Assembly: GCA_946042285.1 (NCBI GenBank)
Contig: CAMGDK010000031.1
Location: 1 to 14,328 of the forward strand
Direction: 5' to 3'
DNA from: an uncultured Clostridia bacterium
GTDB lineage: Bacteria > Bacillota > Clostridia > Oscillospirales > Acutalibacteraceae
DNA: 14,328 bases
Shown here: piece after piece, positions 1-7,352 of the stretch
How the letters are laid out: every line of letters starts with the position of its first letter
Numbering within the stretch: position 1 is the first letter of the stretch
Made by a program: the position numbers and the translations under genes
Notes under the pieces: generated by a model
What the model saw: only the letters and a program-made list of their open reading frames with translations
Told to the model about the DNA's origin: nothing
Database searches by the model: none

Positions 1-43
1 TTGCCTCTTGTCTCGTGGGCTCGGAGATGTGTATAAGAGACAG
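1..43 (+). other. Illumina Nextera i7 adapter left on contig end (artefact)
   Basis: Bases 25-43 are the 19-bp Tn5 mosaic end AGATGTGTATAAGAGACAG, and bases 10-24 are GTCTCGTGGGCTCGG, the Nextera read-2 tail. Bases 2-9, TGCCTCTT, match from memory the primer form of Nextera i7 index N711, and base 1 would be the last base of the P7 segment. The stretch is library-preparation sequence, not part of the organism and not a natural mobile element. Genomic sequence starts at about 44, so nothing can be said about the true neighbourhood left of manA, including its promoter. Confidence 0.97.
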
Positions 44-60
44 ATATATGAGGTACAATT

Positions 61-1014
61 ATGGGTATTTTAAAGCTTTCACCGGTGTTTAAGGACTACA
101 TTTGGGGTGGCGAAAGACTTAAGACGGATTTCGGCTACAAGTGCGACTACGACAAGGTTGCGGAATGCTGGGAGCTTTCGTGTCACAAGGACGGCAGGAA
201 TACTGTTGACGGCGGTGAGTTTGACGGCAGAGCGCTCGACGATGTAATTAACGAAATCGGCAAGGAGAAAATGCTCGGTACTGCAAGCGCACGCTTTGAT
301 TATTTTCCCGTGCTTATTAAGCTTATTGATGCAAAGGACAATCTGTCAATTCAGGTGCATCCCGATAATGAGTATGCAAAAAGGGTAGAGGGCGAGTTCG
401 GTAAAACGGAAATTTGGTATGTTCTTGATGCGGCAGATGATGCACAGCTTGTTTACGGCTTTAAGAAAAAAATTTCATCACAGGAGTTTCGCAAGGCAAT
501 AGAGGAGAATACGCTTACAGATGTTCTCAACACGGTTAAGGTTAAAAAGGGCGATTTGTTCTTTATCGAGGCGGGCACGGTTCATGCAATCGGCAAGGGT
601 ACGCTTATTGCGGAAATTCAGCAAAATTCAAACTCAACATACAGAGTGTATGACTACGGCAGAGTAGGTGCCGACGGCAAGCCGAGAGAGCTTCATATAG
701 ACAAAGCGGTCGATGTTTCCCTAACAGAGCCTGCAAGGTACGAGATAAAGCCGTTCGGTGAACCTGTTGATAACGGTACTAATGTTTCAACTCTGCTTGC
801 AAAATGCGATTTGTTTACCGTTAATCATTATGATGTTAAGAGCGAGGTTAAGCTAAATGCCGACGACACAAGCTTCAATCATGTTCTTGTGGTTGACGGC
901 AACGGCGTAATCAATGACAGGTCATTCAAAAAGGGTGACAGCTTCTTTATTCCTGCTTCGTTTGGCGAATTTGTAATCAAGGGCGAGTGCGAAATCATTG
1001 TTACAAATATTTAA
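61..1014 (+). CDS. manA: Mannose-6-phosphate isomerase, class I (type I PMI)
   Basis: This cytosolic zinc enzyme interconverts mannose 6-phosphate and fructose 6-phosphate, linking mannose use and mannosylated-polymer synthesis to glycolysis. At 317 aa it has the length of the short Firmicutes ManA group. It opens with the family-typical region KDYIWGG (residues 11-17). The cupin metal site is visible: Q98 and H100 in SIQVHPDN, E117 in GKTEIWYVLD, and H175 in EAGTVHAIGKGT. The active-site region STYRVYDYGR (192-201) carries the conserved arginine R195. The C-terminal cupin half ends with the usual KKGDSFFIPA (290-299). The ATG at 61 is preceded by GAGGT at 50-54 with a 6-base spacer. Only 17 genomic bases lie upstream before adapter sequence, so the promoter is unseen and manA could be first or internal in an operon. 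A terminator hairpin follows the stop. Confidence 0.95.
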   Translation: MGILKLSPVFKDYIWGGERLKTDFGYKCDYDKVAECWELSCHKDGRNTVDGGEFDGRALDDVINEIGKEKMLGTASARFDYFPVLIKLIDAKDNLSIQVHPDNEYAKRVEGEFGKTEIWYVLDAADDAQLVYGFKKKISSQEFRKAIEENTLTDVLNTVKVKKGDLFFIEAGTVHAIGKGTLIAEIQQNSNSTYRVYDYGRVGADGKPRELHIDKAVDVSLTEPARYEIKPFGEPVDNGTNVSTLLAKCDLFTVNHYDVKSEVKLNADDTSFNHVLVVDGNGVINDRSFKKGDSFFIPASFGEFVIKGECEIIVTNI

Positions 1015-1030
1015 TTTTTATTTATGAATA

Positions 1031-1072
1031 AAAGTCGTTAGTGTTGTAATAATACTAACGACTTTATTTTTT
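1031..1072 (+). terminator. Rho-independent terminator after manA
   Basis: A 12-bp perfect stem, AAAGTCGTTAGT (1031-1042) with ACTAACGACTTT (1054-1065), extends by three more pairs (one G-U) around a short loop and is followed by a T-rich run (1067-1072). It begins 16 bases after the manA stop codon. The ribosome site of the next gene starts at 1073, directly after the T run, so the terminator fills almost the whole gap between the two genes. Confidence 0.85.
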
Positions 1073-1085
1073 GGAGTGATTAAAT

Positions 1086-1289
1086 ATGAAAGCAATTAAC
1101 AATACCGCATTGATTTTAAATATTATAGGTGGTATAAATTGGGGACTTATCGGACTGTTTAAGTTTGATTTAGTAGCATGGATTTGCGGCGGTCAGGATT
1201 CCGTGCTTGCAAGAATCATTTACAGTCTTGTAGGACTTGCTGCCGTGTGGTGCATCAGTCTTTTGTTTTCAAGAAGGACAGAAGAGTAA
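1086..1289 (+). CDS. DUF378 family small membrane protein (YuzA-like)
   Basis: This 67-aa protein has the DUF378 pattern: LNIIGGINWGLIGLFKFDLVA across residues 11-31, then a Gly-rich turn and LARIIYSLVGLAAVW (41-55). Two hydrophobic helices (about 8-28 and 38-61) and the basic C-terminus SRRTEE suggest a two-pass cytoplasmic-membrane protein. B. subtilis YuzA is a family member; the biochemical function is unknown. The ATG at 1086 has GGAGTG at 1073-1078 with a 7-base spacer. The gene sits right behind the manA terminator with no room for a separate ordinary promoter in the 20 bases between them, so it is probably expressed by readthrough or from a promoter inside the end of manA. It converges with the arg operon across a shared terminator. 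Confidence 0.88.
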   Translation: MKAINNTALILNIIGGINWGLIGLFKFDLVAWICGGQDSVLARIIYSLVGLAAVWCISLLFSRRTEE

Positions 1290-1298
1290 TTATTAAGA

Positions 1299-1334
1299 AA
1301 GGACAGGTAATTCAGTAACCTGTCCTTCTTTTTT
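1299..1334. terminator. Bidirectional terminator between DUF378 gene and carB-dapF
   Basis: A perfect 10-bp stem, AAGGACAGGT (1299-1308) with ACCTGTCCTT (1318-1327), has a 9-base loop. On the plus strand it is followed by CTTTTTT (1328-1334), ending the manA/DUF378 side. On the minus strand it starts right after the carB-dapF stop codon (1335-1333) and is followed by a looser T-rich run, TTTCTTAATAATT. It therefore serves the two convergent transcripts, and the plus-strand T run overlaps the minus-strand stop codon. Confidence 0.85.
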
Positions 1335-4300
1335 AGTATTCAATTTCGCCTGTATATACAAGATGACAGTCGCCCGTAAGAGTAACGCACTCGTCGGTAT
1401 AATTTACTATGAGGTCGCCGCCCTTAACCTTAACGGTAATGTCCTCGCCCTTGCTGCAGTATCCGTTTTCAACCGCGCATATTACTGCCGCACATGCACC
1501 TGTACCGCATGCCTGAGTTTCACCGTTACCACGCTCCCAAACTCTCATTTTAAGAGTTTTTGAGTTGATAACCCTGACAAATTCAGTGTTAATTCTTTCG
1601 GGGAAGAGTCTGTCTGTTTCAAACAACGGACCGATGCTGCCGACATCAACCCTGTCTGTATTTTCAACAAACACAACGCAGTGAGGATTACCGATAGCAC
1701 AGCAGTTAATCTTATAATCGGCGCCTGCTATGCTTACCTCTTTGTCAATTACTCTGTCACCGTCAAGATTAACGGGAATTGAGGATGGCTTAAGCTCTGC
1801 CTTGCCCATGTTAACGGTTACGGATGACACCTTGCCGTTTCTTGTAAAGAGTGAAAGCTCCTTAATACCCGAAACGGTTTCAACAGTCATTTTGTCCTTA
1901 ACGACCATGCCGTTATCGTAAAGGTATTTGCCGAGGCAACGAATTGAATTACCTGCCATTTTACCCTCAGAGCCGTCGATGTTAAACACCTTCATTTTCG
2001 CGTCGGCAACATCACTTTCCTCAATGAGCACTATTCCATCACCACCGATACCGTGATGCCTGTCGGTAAACTCAATAGCAAAGCTTTCGGGGCAGGTGAT
2101 GATACCGCATTGATTGTTAAAGAAAATGTAGTCGTCGCCCGTACCCTCCATCTTTGAAAATTTAAGAGTACCCTTTTCACTTCTCATATAGTTGATGTCA
2201 ACAAGCTCTGTGTTAGTCTGCTTATATCGTGAAGCAATGATGTCGGCAATAGCGTTTGCAGTGTCAAGCGATGTGATTGTTGCAATGCCAAGCTGATTTG
2301 CCCTGTTGTGAAGCTTAATGTAGTCGGCTATTGATTTTTTATCGCTTTTACCCGTGTACACAATGTAGTCAAGCACACCCGACTCAACAAGCTCCATAAT
2401 CGAGTTGTCCTCGCGAAGCTTGTTAACAACACTAACCTTTATTCCAAGGCTTTGTGTAATTGTCCTTGCAGTTTCAGGCGTAGCCCAAATGCAGGCACCG
2501 AGCTCGTCAAGCTTTTTGGCAAGGTCAACAATTTCATATCTGTCCTGCTCCGTAACGGTAAGCAATACACCGTGCCTGTCTTTTTTGTGAAAATCTGTTT
2601 TAAAGCCTGCCGAAACAAGTCCCTTGAACAATGCTTCAATAAGGTTTTTACCTACACCGAGCACCTCGCCGGTAGATTTCATTTCAGGTCCGAGCTTTGA
2701 GTTGACATCGTTAAGCTTTTCAAAGCTGAATACAGGCACCTTAACTGCAAAGTAAGGCGGAGTCTTGTAAAGTCCCGTGCCAAATCCAAGCTCCTTAAGG
2801 CTTGAGCCAACCATAATCTTTGATGCAAGCTCAACCATAGGTACGCCTGTAACCTTGCTGATGTAAGGAATTGTTCTTGATGCTCTCGGGTTAACCTCGA
2901 TAACATAAAGCTCGTTTTGATAAATGAGATACTGAATGTTAACAAGTCCCTTTGTGCCGAGTGAAAGCGCAAGATTTTCCGATACCTCGCACACCTTCTT
3001 AAGCATCTTGTCGTTGAGATTGTACGGCGGATATACTGCTATTGAGTCGCCGGAGTGAACGCCTGCTCTTTCAATATGCTCCATGATACCCGGAATGAGA
3101 ACATCCTTGCCGTCGGAAATACAGTCAACCTCAAGCTCTGTACCCATCATGTATTTGTCAACGAGCACAGGATTTTCAATGCCCTGCGCAAGAATTATGT
3201 CCATGTACTGAACAACATCATCGTCGGTGTATGCAATAGTCATGTTTTGACCGCCGATTACATAAGACGGACGCAAAAGAACAGGGTAGCCGAGTCTGCT
3301 TGCGGCAGCAAGCGCATTATCAAGCGTCATAACGCTTTCACCCTTTGGTCTGAATATGCCAAAGCGCTCAAGCAGTGCGTCAAATCTTTCTCTGTCCTCG
3401 GCAATGTCGATAGACTCTGCGCTTGTGCCGAGAATGGTAATTGAGTTTTGGTCAAGGAATTTTGTTAGCTTGATAGCGGTTTGACCGCCGAATGCAACCA
3501 CAACGCCAATCGGCTTTTCAACCTTGATAACATTCATTACATCCTCTTCCGTAAGAGGCTCAAAGTAAAGTCTGTTACCGGTGTCAAAGTCGGTAGATAC
3601 TGTTTCGGGATTGTTGTTAATGAGGATTACCTCATAGCCAAGCTCCTTTAGTGTCCATACGCAGTGAACAGAGCTGTAATCAAATTCTATGCCCTGACCG
3701 ATTCTAATAGGACCTGAGCCTAAAACGATGATTTTCTCTTTGCCTGTCGGCTCAAGCTCTCTTGCTTCACAGTGATTATCGAATGTAGAGTAGAAATACG
3801 GAGTTTCAGCCTTGAATTCGGCAGCACAGGTGTCAACCATTTTATATACACAGTCTCTGTGATATGTAAGACTGCCGCCGCTGATTCTTTCAAGTGCCTT
3901 GTCGGGATAGCCGAGCTTTTTACCCTTTAAGTATTGCTCCCTTGAAAGAGGAGTACCGTCAATGCTCTTTTCGTATTCTGCAAGGTTTTTGAGCTTTGAA
4001 AGAAACCACTCATCAATCATTGTGATTTTGTGAATTTCCTCAATGCTGACTCCTTCCTTAATAGCCTTGAAAACAGTAAAGAGTCTTATGTCGTCCTGAT
4101 CATGAAGCTTTTGCCTAATATCAACACCGTCAAGAGCCTTGTTGTTGAGCGTGTCAAGACCGATTTCGGCACCTCTTACTGCCTTCATGATTGCCATTTC
4201 AAAGCTTGGCGCAATGCTCATTACCTCACCGGTAGCCTTCATCTGCGTGCCGAGCTTTCTTGAAGCGTTAACAAATTTATCAAACGGCCATTTAGGAAAT

Positions 4301-5367
4301 TTAACAACAACATAGTCGATAGCAGGCTCAAAGCATGCACATGTTTTTCCCGTGATGTCGTTTTTAATTTCGTCAAGAGTGTAGCCGAGTGCGATTTTTG
4401 TAGTAACCTTTGCAATGGGATAGCCTGTTGCCTTTGATGCAAGTGCAGACGAGCGCGAAACTCTTGGATTAACCTCGATTACGGAGTATTCAAAGCTTTC
4501 GGGATTTAATGCAAATTGGCAGTTGCATCCGCCCTCAATACCAAGCTCGGTTATTATGTCGAGTGAAGCAGAGCGAAGCATTTGAAGCTCCTTGTCTGCA
4601 AGCGTAACTGCCGGTGCTATAACGATGCTGTCGCCTGTATGAACACCGACGGGATCAAAGTTTTCCATTGAGCAAATAGCAATAACATTTCCCTTGCTGT
4701 CTCTCATTGTTTCAAACTCAATTTCCTTCCAGCCGGCAATATAGCGCTCAACAAGCACCTGTGTTATAGGTGAAAGCATGAGTCCGTTTTTAGCAATAAC
4801 ATCAAGCTCCTGCTTGTTGTTGGCAACACCGCCTCCTGCACCGCCGAGTGTAAACGCAGGTCTGATGATTACAGGGTAGCCGATTTCATCAGCGATTTCC
4901 TCCGCTCTTTCAAGAGTGGTGGCAATATCACTCGGAACGACAGGCTGGTTAATTTTAACCATAGTATCCCTAAACATCTGCCTGTCCTCAGCCTTGTCGA
5001 TAGCCTCTGCGTTAGTGCCGAGAAGCTTAACACCCATCTCATCAAGATAGCCGTCCTTTGCAAGCTGCATTCCAAGCGTAAGACCTGTTTGACCTCCCAA
5101 TCCGCAAAGAATGGAGTCAGGTCTTTCCTTTTCAATAATTCTTTTTATTGTTTCCTCTGTTAAAGGCTCAAGATAAATATGGTCTGCAAGCGCCTTATCT
5201 GTCATGATAGTAGCAGGGTTTGAGTTTACAAGAACAACCTCAATGCCCTCGTCCTTAAGCACTCTGCAAGCCTGCGCACCGGCATAGTCGAACTCTGCCG
5301 CCTGACCGATAACAATAGGACCTGAGCCGATAACAAGTACCTTTTTTATATCTTTATTAAGAGGCAT
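1333..5367 (-). CDS. carB: CarB-DapF fusion: carbamoyl-phosphate synthase large subunit + diaminopimelate epimerase
   Basis: This single 1344-aa reading frame contains two complete enzymes. Residues 1 to about 1050 are CarB, which makes carbamoyl phosphate from bicarbonate, two ATP and ammonia delivered by CarA: ATP-grasp half 1 (about 1-400; GSGPIVIGQ at 14-22, GGAGGG at 175-180, EVNPRVSRSSALASKATGYP at 298-317), oligomerisation domain (about 400-545), ATP-grasp half 2 (about 546-930; GSGPIRIGQG at 550-559, EVNPRASRT at 824-832) and MGS-like allosteric domain (about 931-1050). After a short linker, residues about 1066-1344 form DapF. CarB alone is normally about 1070 aa, so neither half is truncated. 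The ATG at 5367 overlaps the carA stop by one base (TAATG), with GGGAGGT inside the end of carA. It is the last gene of the arg operon, followed at once by a terminator. Local pairing with CarA is expected; the fusion itself is directly visible in the frame. Confidence 0.96.
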   Translation of the reverse strand: MPLNKDIKKVLVIGSGPIVIGQAAEFDYAGAQACRVLKDEGIEVVLVNSNPATIMTDKALADHIYLEPLTEETIKRIIEKERPDSILCGLGGQTGLTLGMQLAKDGYLDEMGVKLLGTNAEAIDKAEDRQMFRDTMVKINQPVVPSDIATTLERAEEIADEIGYPVIIRPAFTLGGAGGGVANNKQELDVIAKNGLMLSPITQVLVERYIAGWKEIEFETMRDSKGNVIAICSMENFDPVGVHTGDSIVIAPAVTLADKELQMLRSASLDIITELGIEGGCNCQFALNPESFEYSVIEVNPRVSRSSALASKATGYPIAKVTTKIALGYTLDEIKNDITGKTCACFEPAIDYVVVKFPKWPFDKFVNASRKLGTQMKATGEVMSIAPSFEMAIMKAVRGAEIGLDTLNNKALDGVDIRQKLHDQDDIRLFTVFKAIKEGVSIEEIHKITMIDEWFLSKLKNLAEYEKSIDGTPLSREQYLKGKKLGYPDKALERISGGSLTYHRDCVYKMVDTCAAEFKAETPYFYSTFDNHCEARELEPTGKEKIIVLGSGPIRIGQGIEFDYSSVHCVWTLKELGYEVILINNNPETVSTDFDTGNRLYFEPLTEEDVMNVIKVEKPIGVVVAFGGQTAIKLTKFLDQNSITILGTSAESIDIAEDRERFDALLERFGIFRPKGESVMTLDNALAAASRLGYPVLLRPSYVIGGQNMTIAYTDDDVVQYMDIILAQGIENPVLVDKYMMGTELEVDCISDGKDVLIPGIMEHIERAGVHSGDSIAVYPPYNLNDKMLKKVCEVSENLALSLGTKGLVNIQYLIYQNELYVIEVNPRASRTIPYISKVTGVPMVELASKIMVGSSLKELGFGTGLYKTPPYFAVKVPVFSFEKLNDVNSKLGPEMKSTGEVLGVGKNLIEALFKGLVSAGFKTDFHKKDRHGVLLTVTEQDRYEIVDLAKKLDELGACIWATPETARTITQSLGIKVSVVNKLREDNSIMELVESGVLDYIVYTGKSDKKSIADYIKLHNRANQLGIATITSLDTANAIADIIASRYKQTNTELVDINYMRSEKGTLKFSKMEGTGDDYIFFNNQCGIITCPESFAIEFTDRHHGIGGDGIVLIEESDVADAKMKVFNIDGSEGKMAGNSIRCLGKYLYDNGMVVKDKMTVETVSGIKELSLFTRNGKVSSVTVNMGKAELKPSSIPVNLDGDRVIDKEVSIAGADYKINCCAIGNPHCVVFVENTDRVDVGSIGPLFETDRLFPERINTEFVRVINSKTLKMRVWERGNGETQACGTGACAAVICAVENGYCSKGEDITVKVKGGDLIVNYTDECVTLTGDCHLVYTGEIEY
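1336..2187 (-). other. dapF: DapF (diaminopimelate epimerase) domain at the C-terminus of CarB
   Basis: The frame after Met1061 encodes about 284 aa, the normal length of a free DapF, which epimerises LL-diaminopimelate to meso-diaminopimelate for lysine and peptidoglycan synthesis. Family landmarks appear in order: LKFSKMEGTGDDYIFF (1068-1083), HHGIGGDGIVLI (1104-1115), AGNSIRC (1138-1144), GNPHCVVF (1226-1233) and WERGNGETQACGTGACAA (1277-1294). The two catalytic cysteines are C1144 and C1287, so the domain should be active. Residue 1141 is Ser where many DapF have Gly (AGNGxRC). Met1061 is a possible internal start, but the minus-strand bases before it (ATCAACTAT) contain no ribosome-binding sequence, so separate translation of DapF is not supported. 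Confidence 0.94.
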
Positions 5368-6440
5368 TATTTGTTACCTCCCATCATATCCGTAAATTTC
5401 CCAAACATAAATTCCGTATCAAGCGGACCGGAGCAGGCTTCGGGATGAAACTGAACCGAAAATGCGTTAAGATCTGGATAATTGACACCCTCGCATGTTC
5501 CGTCGTTTGCGTTTATGAAGCTGATTTTCGCACCGATTTCTTCAACCGATTCGTTGACAACTGCATATCCGTGATTTTGTGAGGATATAAAAGTTCTGCC
5601 GGTTTCGAGATTTTTAACCGGCTGATTTGCTCCTCGGTGGCCATACTTGAGCTTAGTGGTTTTTGCACCCTGACTGAGAGCTAATAGCTGATGACCGAGG
5701 CAAATGGCAAATATAGGCTTCTTGCCGACAAGCTTTTTAATTTCCTCTATCGCTTCAATATTCTCCGACGGATCACCGGGTCCGTTGGAAAGCATTATTC
5801 CGTCGGGATTTAAAGCCAAAATATCCTCTGCCTTTGTGTCCTGCGGTACAACTGCAACATTACATCCGCACCTGTTAAGCTCTCTTATGATATTCCTTTT
5901 TGTGCCGTAGTCAATCAGCACAACATTGAATTTGTGATTTTGTGCTGCAAACATCTGCGGCTTAACGGTAGATACCGAGCTGACTGCATTTTTGATACTG
6001 TACCGAGTAAGCGTATCGTAGTCAACGGTGCTTGGATTCGTTGTGATAACAGCATTCATAACACCGGACTCTCTTATGATTTTTGTAATCTCTCTTGTAT
6101 CGACATCATATACACCGGGAATATCGTTTTTAATAAGAAATTCCTCCAATGTCATATCACATCTAAAGTTAGACGGCTCATCGCAGTATTCCCTGACAAT
6201 ATATGCCTTAACATGTGATTTTTCGCTTTCTGTGTCGTCCTTGATGAAACCGTAGTTGCCGATAAGAGGGAAGGTTTGCATTACGATTTGACCGTAATAG
6301 CTTGGGTCGGTAAGTGTTTCAACATAGCCTGTTACACCGGTAGTAAAAACAAGCTCACCTAACGCTTCTTTTTTTGCGCCAAAGCTTTTTCCCTCAAAGA
6401 CATCGCCGTTTTCAAGGCAAATGTATATCTTGTTGTCCAT
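5367..6440 (-). CDS. carA: Carbamoyl-phosphate synthase small subunit (glutaminase)
   Basis: CarA hydrolyses glutamine and channels ammonia to CarB. The 357-aa product has the usual length. The N-terminal CPSase_sm domain (about 1-135) includes TGVTGYVETLTDPSYYGQIV (34-53), the glycine-rich start of the family. The class I glutamine amidotransferase domain (about 172-350) contains LSNGPGDPS (217-225), the nucleophile elbow FAICLGHQL (244-252) with C247, SQNHGYAV (287-294), and FHPEACSGP (331-339) giving H332 and E334 of the triad. The ATG at 6440 has AGAGGT a few bases upstream and begins 9 bases after the argF stop. Its stop shares one base with the carB start, the usual arrangement for equal expression of the two subunits. 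Position after argF fits use for arginine; it may also supply pyrimidine synthesis if no second carAB exists. Confidence 0.96.
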   Translation of the reverse strand: MDNKIYICLENGDVFEGKSFGAKKEALGELVFTTGVTGYVETLTDPSYYGQIVMQTFPLIGNYGFIKDDTESEKSHVKAYIVREYCDEPSNFRCDMTLEEFLIKNDIPGVYDVDTREITKIIRESGVMNAVITTNPSTVDYDTLTRYSIKNAVSSVSTVKPQMFAAQNHKFNVVLIDYGTKRNIIRELNRCGCNVAVVPQDTKAEDILALNPDGIMLSNGPGDPSENIEAIEEIKKLVGKKPIFAICLGHQLLALSQGAKTTKLKYGHRGANQPVKNLETGRTFISSQNHGYAVVNESVEEIGAKISFINANDGTCEGVNYPDLNAFSVQFHPEACSGPLDTEFMFGKFTDMMGGNK

Positions 6441-6449
6441 ATATACCTC

Positions 6450-7352
6450 TTAACCTAAAAGCTTAACAAGAACTGCCTTTTGTGCATGTAATCTGTTTTC
6501 AGCTTCGTCAAAAATTTCGTCTGCGTGCTCCTCAAATACCTTTGCGGTAATTTCCTCTTCTCTGTGAGCAGGGAGGCAGTGAAGCACCATTGCACCGTCG
6601 TTAGCAACAGCCATAACCTCGTCGTTGATTTGGAAGCCCTTAAAGACCTTTTCTCTTTGAGCCTTTTCCTCCTCCTGTCCCATTGAAGCCCAAACGTCTG
6701 TGTAAAGAACATCGGCACCCTTTGCACATTCAAGAATATCATCACTGCACATAAAGTCACCGTTTTCATAAGCCCACTTCATAATCTCAGCATCGGGCTT
6801 GTAGCCGTCAGGGCAGGCAACGGCACAGCTCATTCCCATTGTGATTGCACCGACGATAAGGCTGTTTGCCATGTTGTTACCGTCACCGATAAAGCAAAGC
6901 TTAAGTCCGTCAAAGCTTTTTTTATGCTCTCTAATAGTCATGAGGTCGGCAAGCACCTGACATGGATGACAGTAGTCTGTAAGACCGTTGATGATAGGGA
7001 TTGAGCCGTATTCGGCAAGGTCCTCAACCTCCTTTTGCTCAAAGGTTCTAATCATGATGCCGTCAAGGTAGCGAGAAAGAACTCTTGCAGTGTCCTCAAC
7101 AGGCTCACCTCTGCCGATTTGCAAATCTCTGTTTGAGAGGAAGAGAGCCTGTCCGCCAAGCTGATACATGCCTGTTTCAAAGCTGACTCTTGTCCTTGTT
7201 GAGCTTTTTTGGAAAATCATTCCTAAGGTTTTACCCTTGAGGTGATGATGCTCAATGCCGTGCTTAGTCTCATACTTAAGCTGATCGGCAAGGTTGAGAA
7301 TGTCTAAAATATCCTCTTGATTTAAGTCCTGTAATTTCAATAAATGCTTCAT
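6450..7352 (-). CDS. argF: Ornithine carbamoyltransferase
   Basis: The enzyme joins carbamoyl phosphate to ornithine to make citrulline. The 300-aa product shows the carbamoyl-phosphate loop KSSTRTRVSFE (49-59), the transcarbamoylase motif HPCQ (129-132) after TDYC, and the ornithine/active-site loop HCLPAHR (258-264). DGNNMANSL (157-165) is typical of ornithine rather than aspartate carbamoyltransferases. The start ATG at 7352 overlaps the argD stop as ATGA, with GTGAGGT at a good distance inside the end of argD, so translation is probably coupled. A biosynthetic role is indicated by its place between argD and carA, which provide its two substrates; a catabolic arcB role is unlikely because no arcA or arcC accompanies it. 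It is slightly shorter at the N-terminus than E. coli ArgF but contains all core motifs. Confidence 0.96.
   Translation of the reverse strand: MKHLLKLQDLNQEDILDILNLADQLKYETKHGIEHHHLKGKTLGMIFQKSSTRTRVSFETGMYQLGGQALFLSNRDLQIGRGEPVEDTARVLSRYLDGIMIRTFEQKEVEDLAEYGSIPIINGLTDYCHPCQVLADLMTIREHKKSFDGLKLCFIGDGNNMANSLIVGAITMGMSCAVACPDGYKPDAEIMKWAYENGDFMCSDDILECAKGADVLYTDVWASMGQEEEKAQREKVFKGFQINDEVMAVANDGAMVLHCLPAHREEEITAKVFEEHADEIFDEAENRLHAQKAVLVKLLG

Noticed and set aside
25..43. Tn5 mosaic end as a natural transposon scar
   Set aside because: It continues without break into the Nextera read-2 tail and an index sequence, and sits at the window edge, so it is library adapter.
2185..2187. Internal start for an independent DapF at Met1061
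   Set aside because: The minus-strand bases before this ATG have no Shine-Dalgarno sequence, and the frame runs through from CarB without a stop.
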